64,000 bases of DNA from Paramacrobiotus metropolitanus. Its lineage: Eukaryota > Tardigrada > Eutardigrada > Parachela > Macrobiotidae. The position numbers were made by a program, and so were the translations under genes. Each line of letters starts with the position of its first letter. The first letter of the stretch is position 1. This document shows, one piece after another, positions 34,251 through 46,376 of the stretch. The notes beneath the pieces were generated by a model. That model saw only the letters and a program-made list of their open reading frames with translations. It made no database searches and was not told the DNA's origin. The stretch covers positions 124,001-188,000 of the forward strand of contig NW_026570314.1 of assembly GCF_019649055.1 (NCBI RefSeq), written 5' to 3'.

Positions 34251-36441
34251 ATGCTGTGTTCTAAACTGCGTGAGTTCTTCTTGGGCTGCTTCCCGAGAAA
34301 GTCCGTGGACGATTTACATGCCCAATTTCCTGATGATGTTGTCTCGGGATCCGGCACCAACCTGCGTTTCCCAGAATCGTTTAAGTCTAAGAATCCCACT
34401 CCACCCTCGGATGATAGAAATCGCGCCGGGATCGCTAAAATCCGTAATGGCATGCAAGACATCTTGGTCTCTAGCGAACTGAGCGATGTCCAGTTTGCCG
34501 TGGGTCGAGATTACGGACCCGTGAAGATTGTCTCAGCTCACAGGTGAGTCTCTGCTGTCACTTACGTCTGAACATCATTTCGAATACAAGTTTGCGGTTT
34601 CGCTTGAAGGATTCCTTGTGTTCGTGTTAGTGTATAATACTGTACATGCAGGCTCATCATGAGTGTCCGCAGCGCTGTATTCCGTACAATGTTCCACGGG
34701 AGCGTCCAAGAGACCTGCGAAGCTCCCATCGACGTTCCTGACATTCTCCCGGAGGCGTTTGTTAATATGCTCAGGTGTGTCTAGCATCATGCACCTCTTT
34801 ATCGTTCTCTGCAGCGAATATGATCACCAGCACCACTAATGTTAACGTAATAAACTGCGCAGGTACATCTACACCGATTCCGTGGAACACATCACCTTGG
34901 ACAATGTCTTCCACACCTTGCGCTGCGCGGACAAGTATGACTTGCCATTGCTGGTCACCATCTGCACGGACTTCATCCTGAATAACATGAGCTTCGGGAA
35001 CTGCCTAGATATGCTGGATAATGTAAGCCGTGTCCGCTCCTTTTGCCACGGTTTGCTTCGGCTCGTAATGATAGGTTGTCTCGCGTAGGCGGTTCTCTAT
35101 GAAACCGCTGCTCCGAGCATCCTGGAGAAGTGTTTAGGCCTGATTGATGAATCACCAATAACCGTCTGGGAATCGGAGCAGTTCTGTGCGATTGGACACG
35201 AGGCACTCCGCACCATCCTCCTACGGGATACGTTGACCGCCAACGAAGACACAATTTGTTCGGCGGTTGACAGGTAACCAGACTGTAGCAGCTTTGCTTA
35301 GTAATGCAAAAATTCTAACTGGTCGCATTGCCTTCTGACAGGTGGGCTGCAAACATGTGCAAAGAAAAACACATGGATGCTAGTTCTGCCAATCGGCGCG
35401 AAGTTTTAGGCCAGGCGTTGTTTCTCATCCGATTTCCGCTTTTGACCGATACTCAGTTGCTGGACGGTCCCTTGCAGGTACGGTCTTCCTACGCATTTAT
35501 TGCCTTTGTAATAAACTCTAGACTTTTTGACATGTTCGTTAGCACTTGCCGAAACAATGAACTGGTGAAAATTGGGATAGAACAAATTTGTTTGGTAAAA
35601 GCTTGTATTTTATTTAGAGCGGTTTGCTGCTACAGTCGGAAGGGTGGGACATCTACCACTTCAAGTTCGCCGACATCAAACCGCCGCTGTCGTTCTCTAC
35701 GGAGCCCCGACACAGTAAGCGCGTTTCAGTTCTCGTCAAAAATTGCAGCGGAAGTGTGAATGCCAGTTATCCAACATTTCTAGATATGTATACGCAAAGA
35801 GGGTACGATTAACTTTACGATTCCTGACGTCCGGGAACTGCAGGAGTCGTATACCATCAGCGAACCCATATCAGTCAGGAACCGTTTGTGGTGGGTATTG
35901 CTTTGTAAGGTCAAGAATAGAAATTCGCAGAGTTAGCGAAGATGGACGCCAGTGATAATGCACCTTTTTGTAGGAGCATCTACGTCAAAAAAAATGAACC
36001 AGATGGCGAGTCTGCTACTCTTGGCTTTTACGTGCGGTGTTCTGGGTACCCGAAATCGGCTTCCTGGACTGGCTGGGTTCATACTGAACTGCGCCTGCTT
36101 CCTTGGAATACTGAAACTGCGCCAATCGAGAAACGTACAATCGTTTATGCGCTTTAATCGTAACCTATTACAATGATTGTGGTCTCCGCAAAGAAATGCT
36201 TAAATTTTGCAGAACTGTCCGAGCATTTGTCTTTAAACAATAATTTCTGTGGCTGGGGATTCTCGTATATGTCTATGGAGGTGAAGGAATTTGCTTGTTT
36301 GTACATAATGTTTGCATGTATATGTTTTATTTCCAGAAATTACTGGACCCGGCAAACGGCTACGTCAGTCCTACTGACTTCTCCTTGAAGCTGCAAGTTC
36401 AGCTCACCCTGGACGCTGATCTGCCTGATAAATTCGAGTAA
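34251..36441 (+). CDS. BTB-BACK-MATH protein with extended N-terminus, intact (gene 10, 472 aa)
   Basis: Ten exons: 34251-34543, 34652-34774, 34863-35022, 35089-35273, 35342-35477, 35618-35714, 35800-35890, 35974-36134, 36213-36280, 36337-36441, total 473 codons. The codon aligned with the usual family start is AAG, but the frame is open to an ATG 44 codons upstream, giving a Cys/Phe-containing leader (LREFFLGCFPRK). BTB starts LSDVQFAVGRDYG. BACK includes LLRDTLTANEDTICSAVDRWA and LFLIRFPLLTD. MATH runs from GTINFTIPDVRELQ to LLDPANGYVSPTDFSLKLQ, with an acidic end DADLPDKFE. It stands alone, without an opposed partner. Likely CUL3 adaptor. Confidence 0.85.
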
Positions 36442-37182
36442 ATACTTCGAGCCGATATGGAAAATAGAAATTATATATGACGATGGATTTTTTCAGGTTT
36501 TCTAGCGGATCCAAAGTGGCGTGATCCTTTCGTTTGCAGACGGATTTTGAGAAAATTCTTTCGTTGTAGTTCCAGACTCTTTAGATGCGTTTCTGAACCC
36601 GCGTCTACGGTTTTATCCTGATCTGCGATTCTGCCTTGCGCCGGTACAGAAGTACGGATGTTATAAATCTGACTGTCTTTCTGATAAATTTACTGGCTCT
36701 TTGTGTAAACTAATTTTGACTACTAAATTGCATTATCCACTATCTAGATCAGGCAAATTTTGTTTCATAAGCGAGTATCCAGTAACCTGGTATGGTAATT
36801 TGTTTTCTTATCAGACTGCGGACTGATCCGGTTGAGCAATTGGATGCAACAAATATAAAGTAGTAACTATTGCAGAAGAAGCGTAAATTATGACTGCCGT
36901 TCCGCTGATATCCATTCAGCTGGATGGTATGGTCAACTCAACAACTAAAGTGCCGTCAGTGGCATGCAATATACACCATTGGACACCAATCTGATATCAT
37001 GTGAACGATCCCGATCCATCGTTGTACATCGTTGTTAAAGGAACATGATTGCCGAGGTCCACTGTATGAGCATTGAGTAGCGCGACGTCAGTAAGGAAAA
37101 TCTCAACTCACCTTTACGTCGGCAGTTCGAATCCAGATCTGCAAAAGCACGCACCGTGCAAATTTTCCTTCCCGCACTTCCG
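36442..37182. other. Intergenic between convergent gene 10 and MGAT4-like gene
   Basis: No gene recognised. A tRNA-like T-loop phrase near 37125 was examined and rejected. Confidence 0.55.
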
Positions 37183-39933
37183 TTATTTTAAAATAAGCCA
37201 GTGCCGATAGCAACGTACTTCCTTGATTACAATGCCGAACTCGCTGCCGCTGAGGATCCTAATTCGGATGGCCAACAATGCTGCTCCCGTAGTCAGTGTG
37301 CCTCGAGCAATCCCCCGATAGCACCGACCCACTTCGCGCCAGGTATACGTCTGATTCCTTCCCGCAGGCGTTGCTACCTCTACCACCGCATCGGACAACC
37401 GATCTCCTGGATGTTGAGCGTTGCCTGACTTGAAAAGATACTGCGTGACGACGGTGGGGTCCCTAAATTCTACGGTGATTGTGTCGTTCACTTGGGAATG
37501 CCCAGTCCAGAAGTAATTGCTCCCATTGTACGCGTACTCCAAATCATGTTGGGGATAGACCTTCATGGTGGTCCACACTGTTTGGGCGGGAGGATTATTT
37601 TTGTGGGGAATAAACAGGATCACATTTCCGGAGCTGATTTCCTAGAAACGTAGTTAACATGACTGAAAACTTTGTGTTACTCACGTATTTACCCGTTTAT
37701 GCTATCCTGCTGGCACTGAAGCAGCAGTATTGACTGGAATTATGCCATCGGTTTTTCGTATTATGCTTACATGTTCTAATCAGTAGTTTGTCGTAAGCGG
37801 GGATAAGTGCAAATATATCAGAAACCAGCCGTGCTGTATCCGATTTTAGTTTCGGCTTTTTCCAAGCGATTTAATCGCTTAATAAACTGAGCCCGTGGTT
37901 CGGTGCTCTTTCTGTTCTGGCAACCATAAGTTAGTGACCTTAAAACCATTTCCAACTTACAAAGCTGCTACTTTTTCGAAGCGGTACATCAGCAGTTTCA
38001 GTAAAATGATCGCTCCAGTGACATTACGGCTTCCACAGAACCTAAGGCTGGGAATAATCAAATTTCCCCATCGAGACAGTCATGCGTTCCAGATGCCGAA
38101 TGCGAAAGTTTTCTATAGTCAGTAGCTTGAGCAGTTCTAGGCGTACCTGCGGTAAATCGTGCGTCTTTCCTTGGAAAGAGGAATGCATTCCAATATGATG
38201 GAACAAAGGGGGACTGATCTGCGGCGCAGCGCGTTGCTTGGCTTGCCTACAGGCGCTGACAGCGGAGTTTTCCGGGCAGACATGGAGCGAAACGTAACTG
38301 GTCAGCAGCCAGTCTACGGGCTTGGTTTCATAGAATAAAAGGAGAAATTCCACAAACGGTAGTAAATCCACGGTACGAAAAAGCTTGCCTGGAAACACCA
38401 CAACCGCAATATTCAACACACGATAAAACAGTAAATTTTCTCGATTACGTGGTGTACAGACAGACACGTATGTACTCGTACAATACGCTTTGTGAACATG
38501 AATGTTTGCCTTCGAAAGTCAGAATAATAGGCTTATAATAAGCTGGTAATTAATAGTCGTACCAATAAAACCCGCGCCACTAAGCTGAACGAAGATAAAT
38601 CTGTTCCTTTTCGTCTGTGCAAATCTTTTGATCGTGGATAAATATTTCGGTACGGCGACCACATCGTCTTCCAACTGAAGAACAGTGAAAAACCAATTGC
38701 AAAACCACATAGCATGGTAGCAGACGGTTTGTCTGATACAACAAGCAGATTGTGAAGGGCTCCAAAACACATACCTGAACATAGTTTGATCCTTTAGATT
38801 GTGCATAGGTCATCAGGTAAGCGTAATCCAGCACCTGCTTCGTCCGCCATCTGCAACAAGAAAAAAAAGTTTGACTTCTTTCTGCTTTGGAATCACTAGT
38901 GCAATTGAAAACGGTTGAAAGTAAGGAAAGTTGGAAAGACTTCAAACACACTTTTGATGCTCGAGAGAATCATCCAGGGCGGAGTGTATATGATGCAGAT
39001 CAGGATAAAACTCTGGGGACGGAGCGATAATCTCCAATGTTCCTTTCTCGATTGTCGGGGCGTATGCTTGTCGTAAATCGTTGATAAACGCGTCCACGGC
39101 GCTTAAGTTGGTAATGTCGGCAGCCATGACGATGACCAATACATCGGTCTCTAGTTTGCTATCTTCAATTCTTAACAGGGAATCCAGCGTTTCTTCCAGA
39201 TAGCTGTGCGCCGATGATCTCCGCACCGTCGGGATGCCGATCACGACAGAAACTGTAAGAATGTATTGTGATGAAGATTCTGTTTAGGCCAGTGTTTTTC
39301 TCACCACGTTAAAAAAAACGTTGGTAATAAACAAACACTAACTACTACGTCCACAATATAGTAGGTTTTCGGTCTAGATAGTTTAGTTCTTTTTTATCTC
39401 GTCGATGCAAAAACGCTGTTGCTTCAGTATTTCTTTTAATGTTTAAGTTAAATAAAAAATAACTGGCAATTATATTGCAGCAAATCATAATTATTAGTGT
39501 TTATACAGTGTTCTTCGAGTTATCGGACTAACTACAACGTGGCAATAATTATGTCTAAAACAGTATGAGCCTTCAGAAATTTTGTAAAGAAATCACATTA
39601 CCTCCTGTTCGTCCTTTCCCTATAAGCCGTCGCGGGACCAGAGCATCCGGTTTGGCGAGCAAATGCGGCATACGTTGCAATACTGTCGGTAACGACAGCG
39701 GTACCGGTCCGCTTCCGTCCCGTGGAACGCCTCCATTCGCGCACTTGTAAACTGAATTATTATTAGAACAGTGGCTCACGATCAGTTATATAGGGTACGT
39801 TATCGGTGCTGCGGAATGCGGTATACGAACCCCATGTTTTTGACTGCAACACCAGCAATAGGATCACTAACACACAGAAGGCCAGTAGCAACGACAATAG
39901 CACAATGATTGACGTTGATTTCAACCGCTTCAT
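37183..39933 (-). CDS. MGAT4: Alpha-1,3-mannosyl-glycoprotein 4-beta-N-acetylglucosaminyltransferase (GT54), 497 aa
   Basis: Seven exons: 39933-39780, 39751-39602, 39252-38952, 38850-38775, 38674-38563, 38388-38147, 37641-37183, total 498 codons. This Golgi enzyme adds a beta-1,4 GlcNAc branch to the alpha-1,3 mannose arm of N-glycans. The N-terminus is a type II anchor: KRLKS followed by a Leu/Val-rich stretch to about residue 30. The MGAT4 landmarks are in order: MPHLLAKPDAL, GKGRTGVSVVIGIPTVRR, YPDL, WRTKQVLDYAYLMTYAQ, the acidic LEDD motif, GAGFIGKLF, and HHIGMHSSFQGK. The C-terminal region, VYPQHDLEYAYNG...FWTGH to ...SGNAQHPGD, matches the family's lectin-like domain. Splice phases fit throughout, including a 28-base intron (39752-39779). 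The A/B/C subtype is not resolved. Confidence 0.93.
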
Positions 39934-41984
39934 TGGGAATAGATCAACATCATCCCAGTCGTTAAAAATCTCACAATAAAACAAAAAACGTATACCATTA
40001 AAGTGATCCCACGCATGCGCATTCGGCACGGTTGTGCAAGAATAGTTTTTGACTTTTAATTTCAACCGTAAGCAACGGTAGTCGATTTGTTCAAGAAGCC
40101 CAGAAGATAGGAGTGAGAAGATGGGCAAAAACCTTCTTTATTTCAGATTTCTGACTTATGAATATCCATAGCTGCCATAGCTTTATCTGGCGTGAGTTAT
40201 TACATTTTGCGCGGTAAGCATTGGAGCATCCATTTATACCGTACGGCGTACATCTATATGTACTCGTACCGTACAAATCTGGCAAATTAACGGCACTGCT
40301 GTTTTGTGATGAGGTTATTAACTGACTGATATTTGACTGCAGGCTGAATCTGGTTGCATGTACATTGTACCCGTACTAGTTTCGATTTGCTTTGTACCTG
40401 ACAACCTGTAAGGTAAGCGCGAGGTAGCAAAAATGTTTAGGACAGCCTGAGCAGGTGACGAGACATCTGTTAATGCACCGAGTGCAATGACACCGGCAAC
40501 AAAAAACCTGAAAATCGCACAGTTATAGCGTGTTCACATGCACGGTGAATTGTTCACTTGCAATTGCGCAATACGTCATTAATAACCAATTAATGCACTG
40601 GCAGATTAAAGTGAGGAGATTAAAGTCGGGGCTCTATTTGATTAAATAGGGAGAGTTACGACAGAACTGGAGGTCCGCAGTAAGGACAAGCACATGAGCG
40701 AAACAAACCGACAGCGGCTAAAGGAGTACAGAGTCGTTAATTATGTATTGTACATACCATTGTAGGGCAGTGCTTCAGTTGCAGTACTTATCCCATTTTA
40801 GTAAAGGAAAATAAACCGGCAAATTGCCGATATATTTTCCTGGGTGCCGTTACCAAAAGTCCGGCGGCAATGTGTGTATGAAGACACATAGACACGCAAT
40901 ACATATGTGTATAAAAATAAGTAAAACTGAACCTGCAACGCCGCGCTCTTGTACAGGTATACATGTACAGTACACAAACCGGAAATCGGCGGCATAATAT
41001 TCGAAATTTCGGATTCTTGATCACGCATGATACTAGTAAGTATGTTTCAAGGACATTAATTTCTTTAGCACCAATTCGCATCTATCAGATGTATTTCTTG
41101 TGCATGTATCAAGATTCAAGACCAAGTAATTTAACAAGTACTTTGTATCCCAGTGCAAGGACAAACTAATAAGTACCGATCGAAAGAGAACAACATTCAT
41201 AACCAAAACACCTCTTCTCTGCTAGCCGGGTCATGCTTCAGAATCATTGTTTGTTTAATGAGTTATGCGTGTGTTGTGCAAGTGGTGGCACTTCTGGTTT
41301 TCCTTTTTATCCTGTCTCAAGGGTGACGGCTGGGGCGCGGTGACCTCTTGGTCTCCGTCACCGGCTAGTATTTGCATGCTGCAGTTTTTTTTAAAATTTG
41401 CCATTTGTTCAAGGAAAGGCTCGAGTATTAGCCAGCTTAACAAAAAATACAAATGATAATAGTAAAAATGTAAGTAGTACTAGTAAAAATTTCTTGTATT
41501 GGGCCATCGGGGTGATAAGCTGGTATGAGCAAAATCCTAATATGGCATAGCTATTATTGCAACTCACTCTATTTCACAGTACCAGCAGCGAAAAGCCATG
41601 AATTAGAATCGACTTCCCCTAAGCATGCCCACAAAAATGCCTCGCGGGATATCCAGAATGCCAGAGGGAGCTGCACTATCAAATTCGCGCTTCAAATTGA
41701 TGCTTTCACCCGTCCTTGACTCCTGATTGTGAGACAGGCTTGTATACCGCATTTGCATTATGCAGTCAACCGTTGAGTTTGCGACTGTAAAGTTGCGATT
41801 TGCGTCAGCGCATAAAAAATTGCAACTGCTGACGCTGATTCCGCATCCGATAGCAGCTAACAGCCGATTGGGATAGCACAGTATTCCGTAAAACGAAAAA
41901 CGAAATACAGTAAACGGGGATCAAGTAACCGATTCAAGCAGGTAACTGCCGCATTGCAGGCCGTCGAGGGGCCTAGACTCCAAA
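39934..41984. other. Intergenic, nothing recognised
   Basis: The MGAT4-like frame is open upstream to 40128 but the hydrophobic anchor argues for the start at 39933. No other coding segment, RNA gene or mobile element could be supported here. Confidence 0.5.
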
Positions 41985-42350
41985 TCTGACTCTGACTCTG
42001 ATTCTGACCACTCAAACTCTGACTCTGACTACTCAAACTCTGACTCTGACCGCTCAAAGTCTGACTCTGACTCTGAAGGTTTCTTAGGTTTCTTAGATTT
42101 CTTAGGTTTCTTAAGTTTCTTAGGTTTCTTAGGTTTCTTAGGTTTCCTAGGTTTCTTAGCTTTCTTAGGCTTCTTAGGCTTCTTAGGTTTCTTAGTTGTC
42201 TTAGGTTTCTTAAGTTTCTTAGGTTTCTTAGGTTTCTTAAATTATTCTTAGGTTATTCAGTCAGAGTCAGAGTTTGGACAATCAGAGTCAGACTTTGAGT
42301 AGTCAGAGTCAGAGTTTGAGCGGTCAGAGTCTGAGTCAGAGCTTGAGCGC
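41985..42350. repeat. Large inverted repeat around a 9-base tandem array
   Basis: The left arm (41985-42076) is built of CTCAAACTCTGACTCTGACT-like units. The right arm (about 42253-42350) is its reverse complement, built of GTCAGAGTCAGAGTTTGAG units. Between them lie roughly 18 imperfect copies of TTAGGTTTC (about 42077-42245). The whole could fold into a long hairpin with the 9-base array in the loop. Low complexity; the frames through it are not credible genes. Confidence 0.9.
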
Positions 42351-42518
42351 GGGCCCTGTCGAGGCGCTAGCCTTGCCACAATTTGCCTACAAATAACTCA
42401 TGGCAGTACTAAATGGTACCGCCATGAATAACTTTAAGAATGTGCACGCCCCCAGAGCGGCGTCTACGTGGTTCCGATAAGAAGTGATCACTGATCAGTC
42501 TTTCACACTTGATAGAAA

Positions 42519-42606
42519 GTGAATCACGGTCTAACCGACGGAGAATGAGTAAATCGAAGTTCTTATCAATCTTTTCCTGATTTTATCACTTCCCCAGTGT
42601 TCAATA
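42519..42606 (+). promoter_or_regulatory. Conserved upstream block of family A gene 1
   Basis: GTGAATCACGGTCT at 42519 and GATTTTATCACTTCCCCAG from 42579 recur, in the same order and at similar distance, upstream of the other two family A genes. The first element lies 289 bases before the ATG. Confidence 0.55.
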
Positions 42607-42807
42607 CAGTCAGTGACTCAGTCCTTCTTCAGTCGATTTGTTGGTTAACAGTTGTCTTGGACTCAGTTCAATATCCAGAACAAGTCGATCCTGTTTTTTA
42701 TTCGGAGATAGACACATATGGTCTTGCGAGGCAAAAGCGTAAATCCAGCCATCAGCAGCTGGTGTCTGTTTTCCACAGTTATCGCTGATCACTCCTAGAA
42801 CTGCGCA

Positions 42808-45040
42808 ATGTTTGCGTACAGCCACGAGACACGGCAGGTCCTCGCGTGGAACGCTGTGGACGTCCTCGTCGACGACGGCCAGCTGCAGCACGGCGAAGTC
42901 GTCAACGTGGTGCAGGGCGGTCTAATCATCGATTTCCAGTGTGCCGAGCAGCGCGCGCAGTTCGTCCCATTCGGGAACATCTTCCGCTGTGACAAGATTC
43001 TGGAGCGCGACGGCCCGTATGTCCAGGTCCTGTGGCGGCGCCATCCAGACGGCGCGTGGATCTGGCATCCGGGACGGTACCGCCGGAATCCACTGCTCCC
43101 CTTGTATGAGGAGGCTCATGTCGTGGAGGTGGATCGGCCTCACGGATTCACCAGCCGCGAACTGGTTCCCGTGGATCAAGTACGCGCACCGCTCTCCAAC
43201 GCCGATCTGGAGAAGCGGCGCATCGGAGAGCATCACTTTGTCATCCACTGCCTTCCCTTGTCCGCGGAATATTTTGCTGAAGGGTCGCCGTTGTTGCGGG
43301 AATTCTTTGCGTACCGGTTGCAGCGTCAGTACCAGGTGCTCTGCACGTCCCTGGCCAGCCAGACGCTCCTCTATATGCTGCGCCGGAAATACAAACCATT
43401 GAGCGCTGAGCAAGTGGTAAGTTCTTAGCTTGGTGGCAACCGTCTCAGTAACTCATGGCCAGTTTCCCCGTTTTTTTTTAAATTTCTCTCTCTTAATTTC
43501 GGATTTCGTTAAATTCATAGTAATATTTTTCGACAGAGTGATACTGTAGACATGAATCATGAGGCACCCCATTCACTCCCGTTTTCCACCCGCACACTTC
43601 TGTAGCACCCCATTTCTTGCCATTCCTTCGGGTTACTGAACGCTCGCGCCCCGTTCTGGCTGCTGGCATTTATATATCGTAATGATATAATGCAGTTCTT
43701 TTCGTGACTATGTATTTTTGAAGTAGCCTACTCTAATTTTAAAATTCCTGTAAGTAGCTCAAATCTTGGAAACCTCAATTGCAAATGGTGTTGGATAGAC
43801 TCGGTAATCACAATAAAGTTAAATAAAGTTAAATTTGTTGACTAGTGGTTCAGGGGAATTTTTTAATGGACACCGCCAACTTGGCATGAACAGGGTGTAT
43901 ATCTAACCGCAAGCGTTCGTGCAGGAAATGATTTACAATCAAGCGAAAGAATTGGAAAAGGGAGGCAGCCTGCTTGGGACATCGCAGTGGATTATGCGGC
44001 GTACGACGATTGGTGCCTTCAGTGAGACACCACAGACCTGTGACAGCGATGATGCCGTCGGGCTGCCGTTGCCCCCGGAGCTGCTGGTGGAAATCTTCCA
44101 TTCCCTGGACTCCATCGAGCGCATCCGCTGTCGGCGTGTCTGTTCACTGTGGAACATTCTCATCACCACGTCTGCCTACATTCCGGAAGTGCGCGTTTCA
44201 GGGAACGTTACCCATTATGGGAAGAAGCTGCATTTCGTTATGGAGAACATAACTCGCGTTTACTGGATCGTGGCGTGCTTCTTGAAATGTTTGAACAACA
44301 CCACGCAGAGAGTTGTTCTGACGGATTTGGACGCTATCCAGTGTACCGAGGTGGCTAAACTGATTAAAGAGCTGGTCAAGTCCACTCCCATGCCGGCATT
44401 GATTTTCTACAACTGCAGTTTCGGTTATAAGAAGTTCCTGGTCCCGGACATCATTAACGGGGTGGCGGGTATTCTGGCGCGATTGTCGAAATGCGGCGGT
44501 ATGGTGTGGAGAAAGTGCAGCCTGCACGATCACAACGTGCGAGCCGCGATAGCGCATCATGCCTTCGGCGACCTCAGGTTGAAGCCGCTGAAGTTGCAGC
44601 TGTGGGATCTTTTCGAGAACAATGTCGTTCTCACCAAGGCGATTGATCGACCGGCTTTGGCGAAATGGATTGCCGGCTGCATCGCGCAGCATCGCATCAA
44701 TCCGCGGGGCCTCAATGCGCTCGAAGACCAAATTGTGAAGGTAAGCCCTTGTACGATTAGGACATAATTCGCTTGTTCGTACGCGTTGACTGCTGGATTC
44801 TTGCAGGGCCTGCTTCGTTACCAGAGGGCGGATCCGCGTTCCTCCACCCACTACCGCAAGCGGAACTGGACGGCATCCACGGTCTCGCAACTGGACGTTA
44901 AGCTGCTGACCACGCTGACGGCGGCGGCCTTGAGCGAGGGCGTTGATATGATTCTGGACTGGAGACTGCGGGCAATTGGCGGCGGTTGCCCGTATTCGAC
45001 TCAATTTGATATTGACCATTTCCATTTTTCATATAATTAA
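42808..45040 (+). CDS. F-box protein with N-terminal module, family A copy 1 (552 aa)
   Basis: Three exons: 42808-43416, 43925-44740, 44807-45040, total 553 codons. Residues 1-200 form a module of repeated beta-like segments (GQLQHGEVVNVVQGGLIIDF, then F.P.G.IFRCDK) that may be a Tudor-like barrel; this is inference. The F-box lies at about residues 240-285: LPPELLVEIFHSLDSIERIR followed by CRRVCSLWNIL. The rest is a unique region with KCGGMVWRKCSLHDHNVR and a C-terminal exon ending STQFDIDHF. F-box proteins bind SKP1 in SCF ubiquitin ligases and recruit substrates through the remaining region. AATAAA is at 45143-45148. It is intact. Confidence 0.85.
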
Positions 45041-46074
45041 AAATGCGGCAGATAAATGTTACGCATGCCAATCACTTGCATCCTTTCCGGTTCAGTCGTT
45101 GTGAGATGTTGTGATGGGTGAATCGCTTCATAGTTTTTACTGAATAAAATCCAGCAATTTTTTTGTCTGGAGTTCGACTTCGTTGGGATCGTCTACAATG
45201 GCAACACGTTTCTTCACGATCTCGTAGCACCTGTACAATACTGATCGTGAATACACAATGGCGAACAGCCACAATTTTATATTCCACCTACCGTAAGCGT
45301 TGAACACAGCTCACACTATCGCTACAAAGCATCTTCACTCGAATGTTTCTTGCTTTGAGCCTGGGTGCGCTCATGGTCTCTGCTGGACATCATCATGGTA
45401 AATAATGGTACATTCGGCATCCCTGGCCATCAGATTTCACCTTTCTTCTTCGGATATAAATGGCACATCTGCAATCGGTTTTTAGTTCTCCTTCTCATTC
45501 ACCATGCCACCATTTAATCACCAGTCAGCCGCCTAGTGTGGTGTGAGTGTGTGCACTGTGCATGTGCACAAAGACTTATCAAGCTCCCTATTCCATTGGA
45601 GAAAACGTTTTGAGCAAATCGGATTGCAGATCCTTTTTCTTGAGAACATTGCGGCCGCCCAAGGTGGCGGTCATGTATGCCCCTTGGGGGCGACAAATTT
45701 TTTTCAAAGATCGGACTGTTTCCATAACAGAAAAATGCGCTGATTCCGAATCTGAAATTGGTTTTTCGAAAACACCAAAGCGGCGCCTTCCCCTTTGAAA
45801 AACAAGTCACACCCTGCGCACCACGGCAACCGCCTAGCGATTGGGTGGCGAGATACCTTAAACAGGGGGAAGAGAACCGCTGGTGTTTTTGGGTTTCTCC
45901 ATAAGTTTTATAGATCAGAAAAATTCGCTAATTCTAAATCTGCAATCAGATTTGCTTTAAAACGTTTTTTCCAATGAAACAGGGAGCTTGATAAGTCCTT
46001 GCATATGCATGCAACTTCGGCAAGTACACGGAAATGTGAGTCACTTCGAGACTGGAGTGGCTTGCCGCTTGCAA
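45041..46074. other. Intergenic between family A copies 1 and 2
   Basis: It holds the 3' flank of copy 1 and an inverted-repeat element (45545-46010). No gene was recognised. Confidence 0.6.
45545..46010. repeat. Foldback or MITE-like inverted-repeat element
   Basis: The left arm at about 45570-45640 (GACTTATCAAGCTCCCTATT and on to AAATCGGATTGCAGAT) reappears as reverse complement at about 45925-45993, with only a few mismatches over roughly 65 bases. Weaker inverted similarity continues inward (AAAACACCA.AGCGG). The centre has GC-rich sequence and no coding frame of note. Confidence 0.8.
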
Positions 46075-46163
46075 GTGAATCACAGTCTTGCAATCTGAGC
46101 AAATCGAGTTCCTTAATTCTTATCAATCGTTTACTGATTTTATCACTTTCCCCAGTGTTCAAC
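46075..46163 (+). promoter_or_regulatory. Conserved upstream block of family A gene 2
   Basis: GTGAATCACAGTCT at 46075 and GATTTTATCACTTTCCCCAG from 46136 match the blocks before copies 1 and 3. The first lies 302 bases before the ATG. Confidence 0.55.
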
Positions 46164-46376
46164 ACAGTTAAATTCCGTCATAGATTAATTTGTTTGCTAT
46201 TAAATATTGCTTGGACTGCGTCTACCTATGCCAAGTCGATCCTTCTTTTCTTGGAGAGTCTTGAAAGGCAAAAAGTCCGGATTTACAGATTTGAAATCCG
46301 TAAATCCAGTCATCACTGTCAGCAACTCATATTAATTTTATTCTTCGCTACTGAAGCTCACACTGAGAACTGCGCG

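Noticed and set aside
37090-37150. tRNA-like T-loop phrase GTTCGAATCC
   Set aside because: No matching acceptor stem, D-loop or anticodon arm could be built from the preceding bases.
41857-42057. Ser/Gln repeat protein on the minus strand
   Set aside because: Pure translation of the TCTGAC tandem arm of the palindrome.
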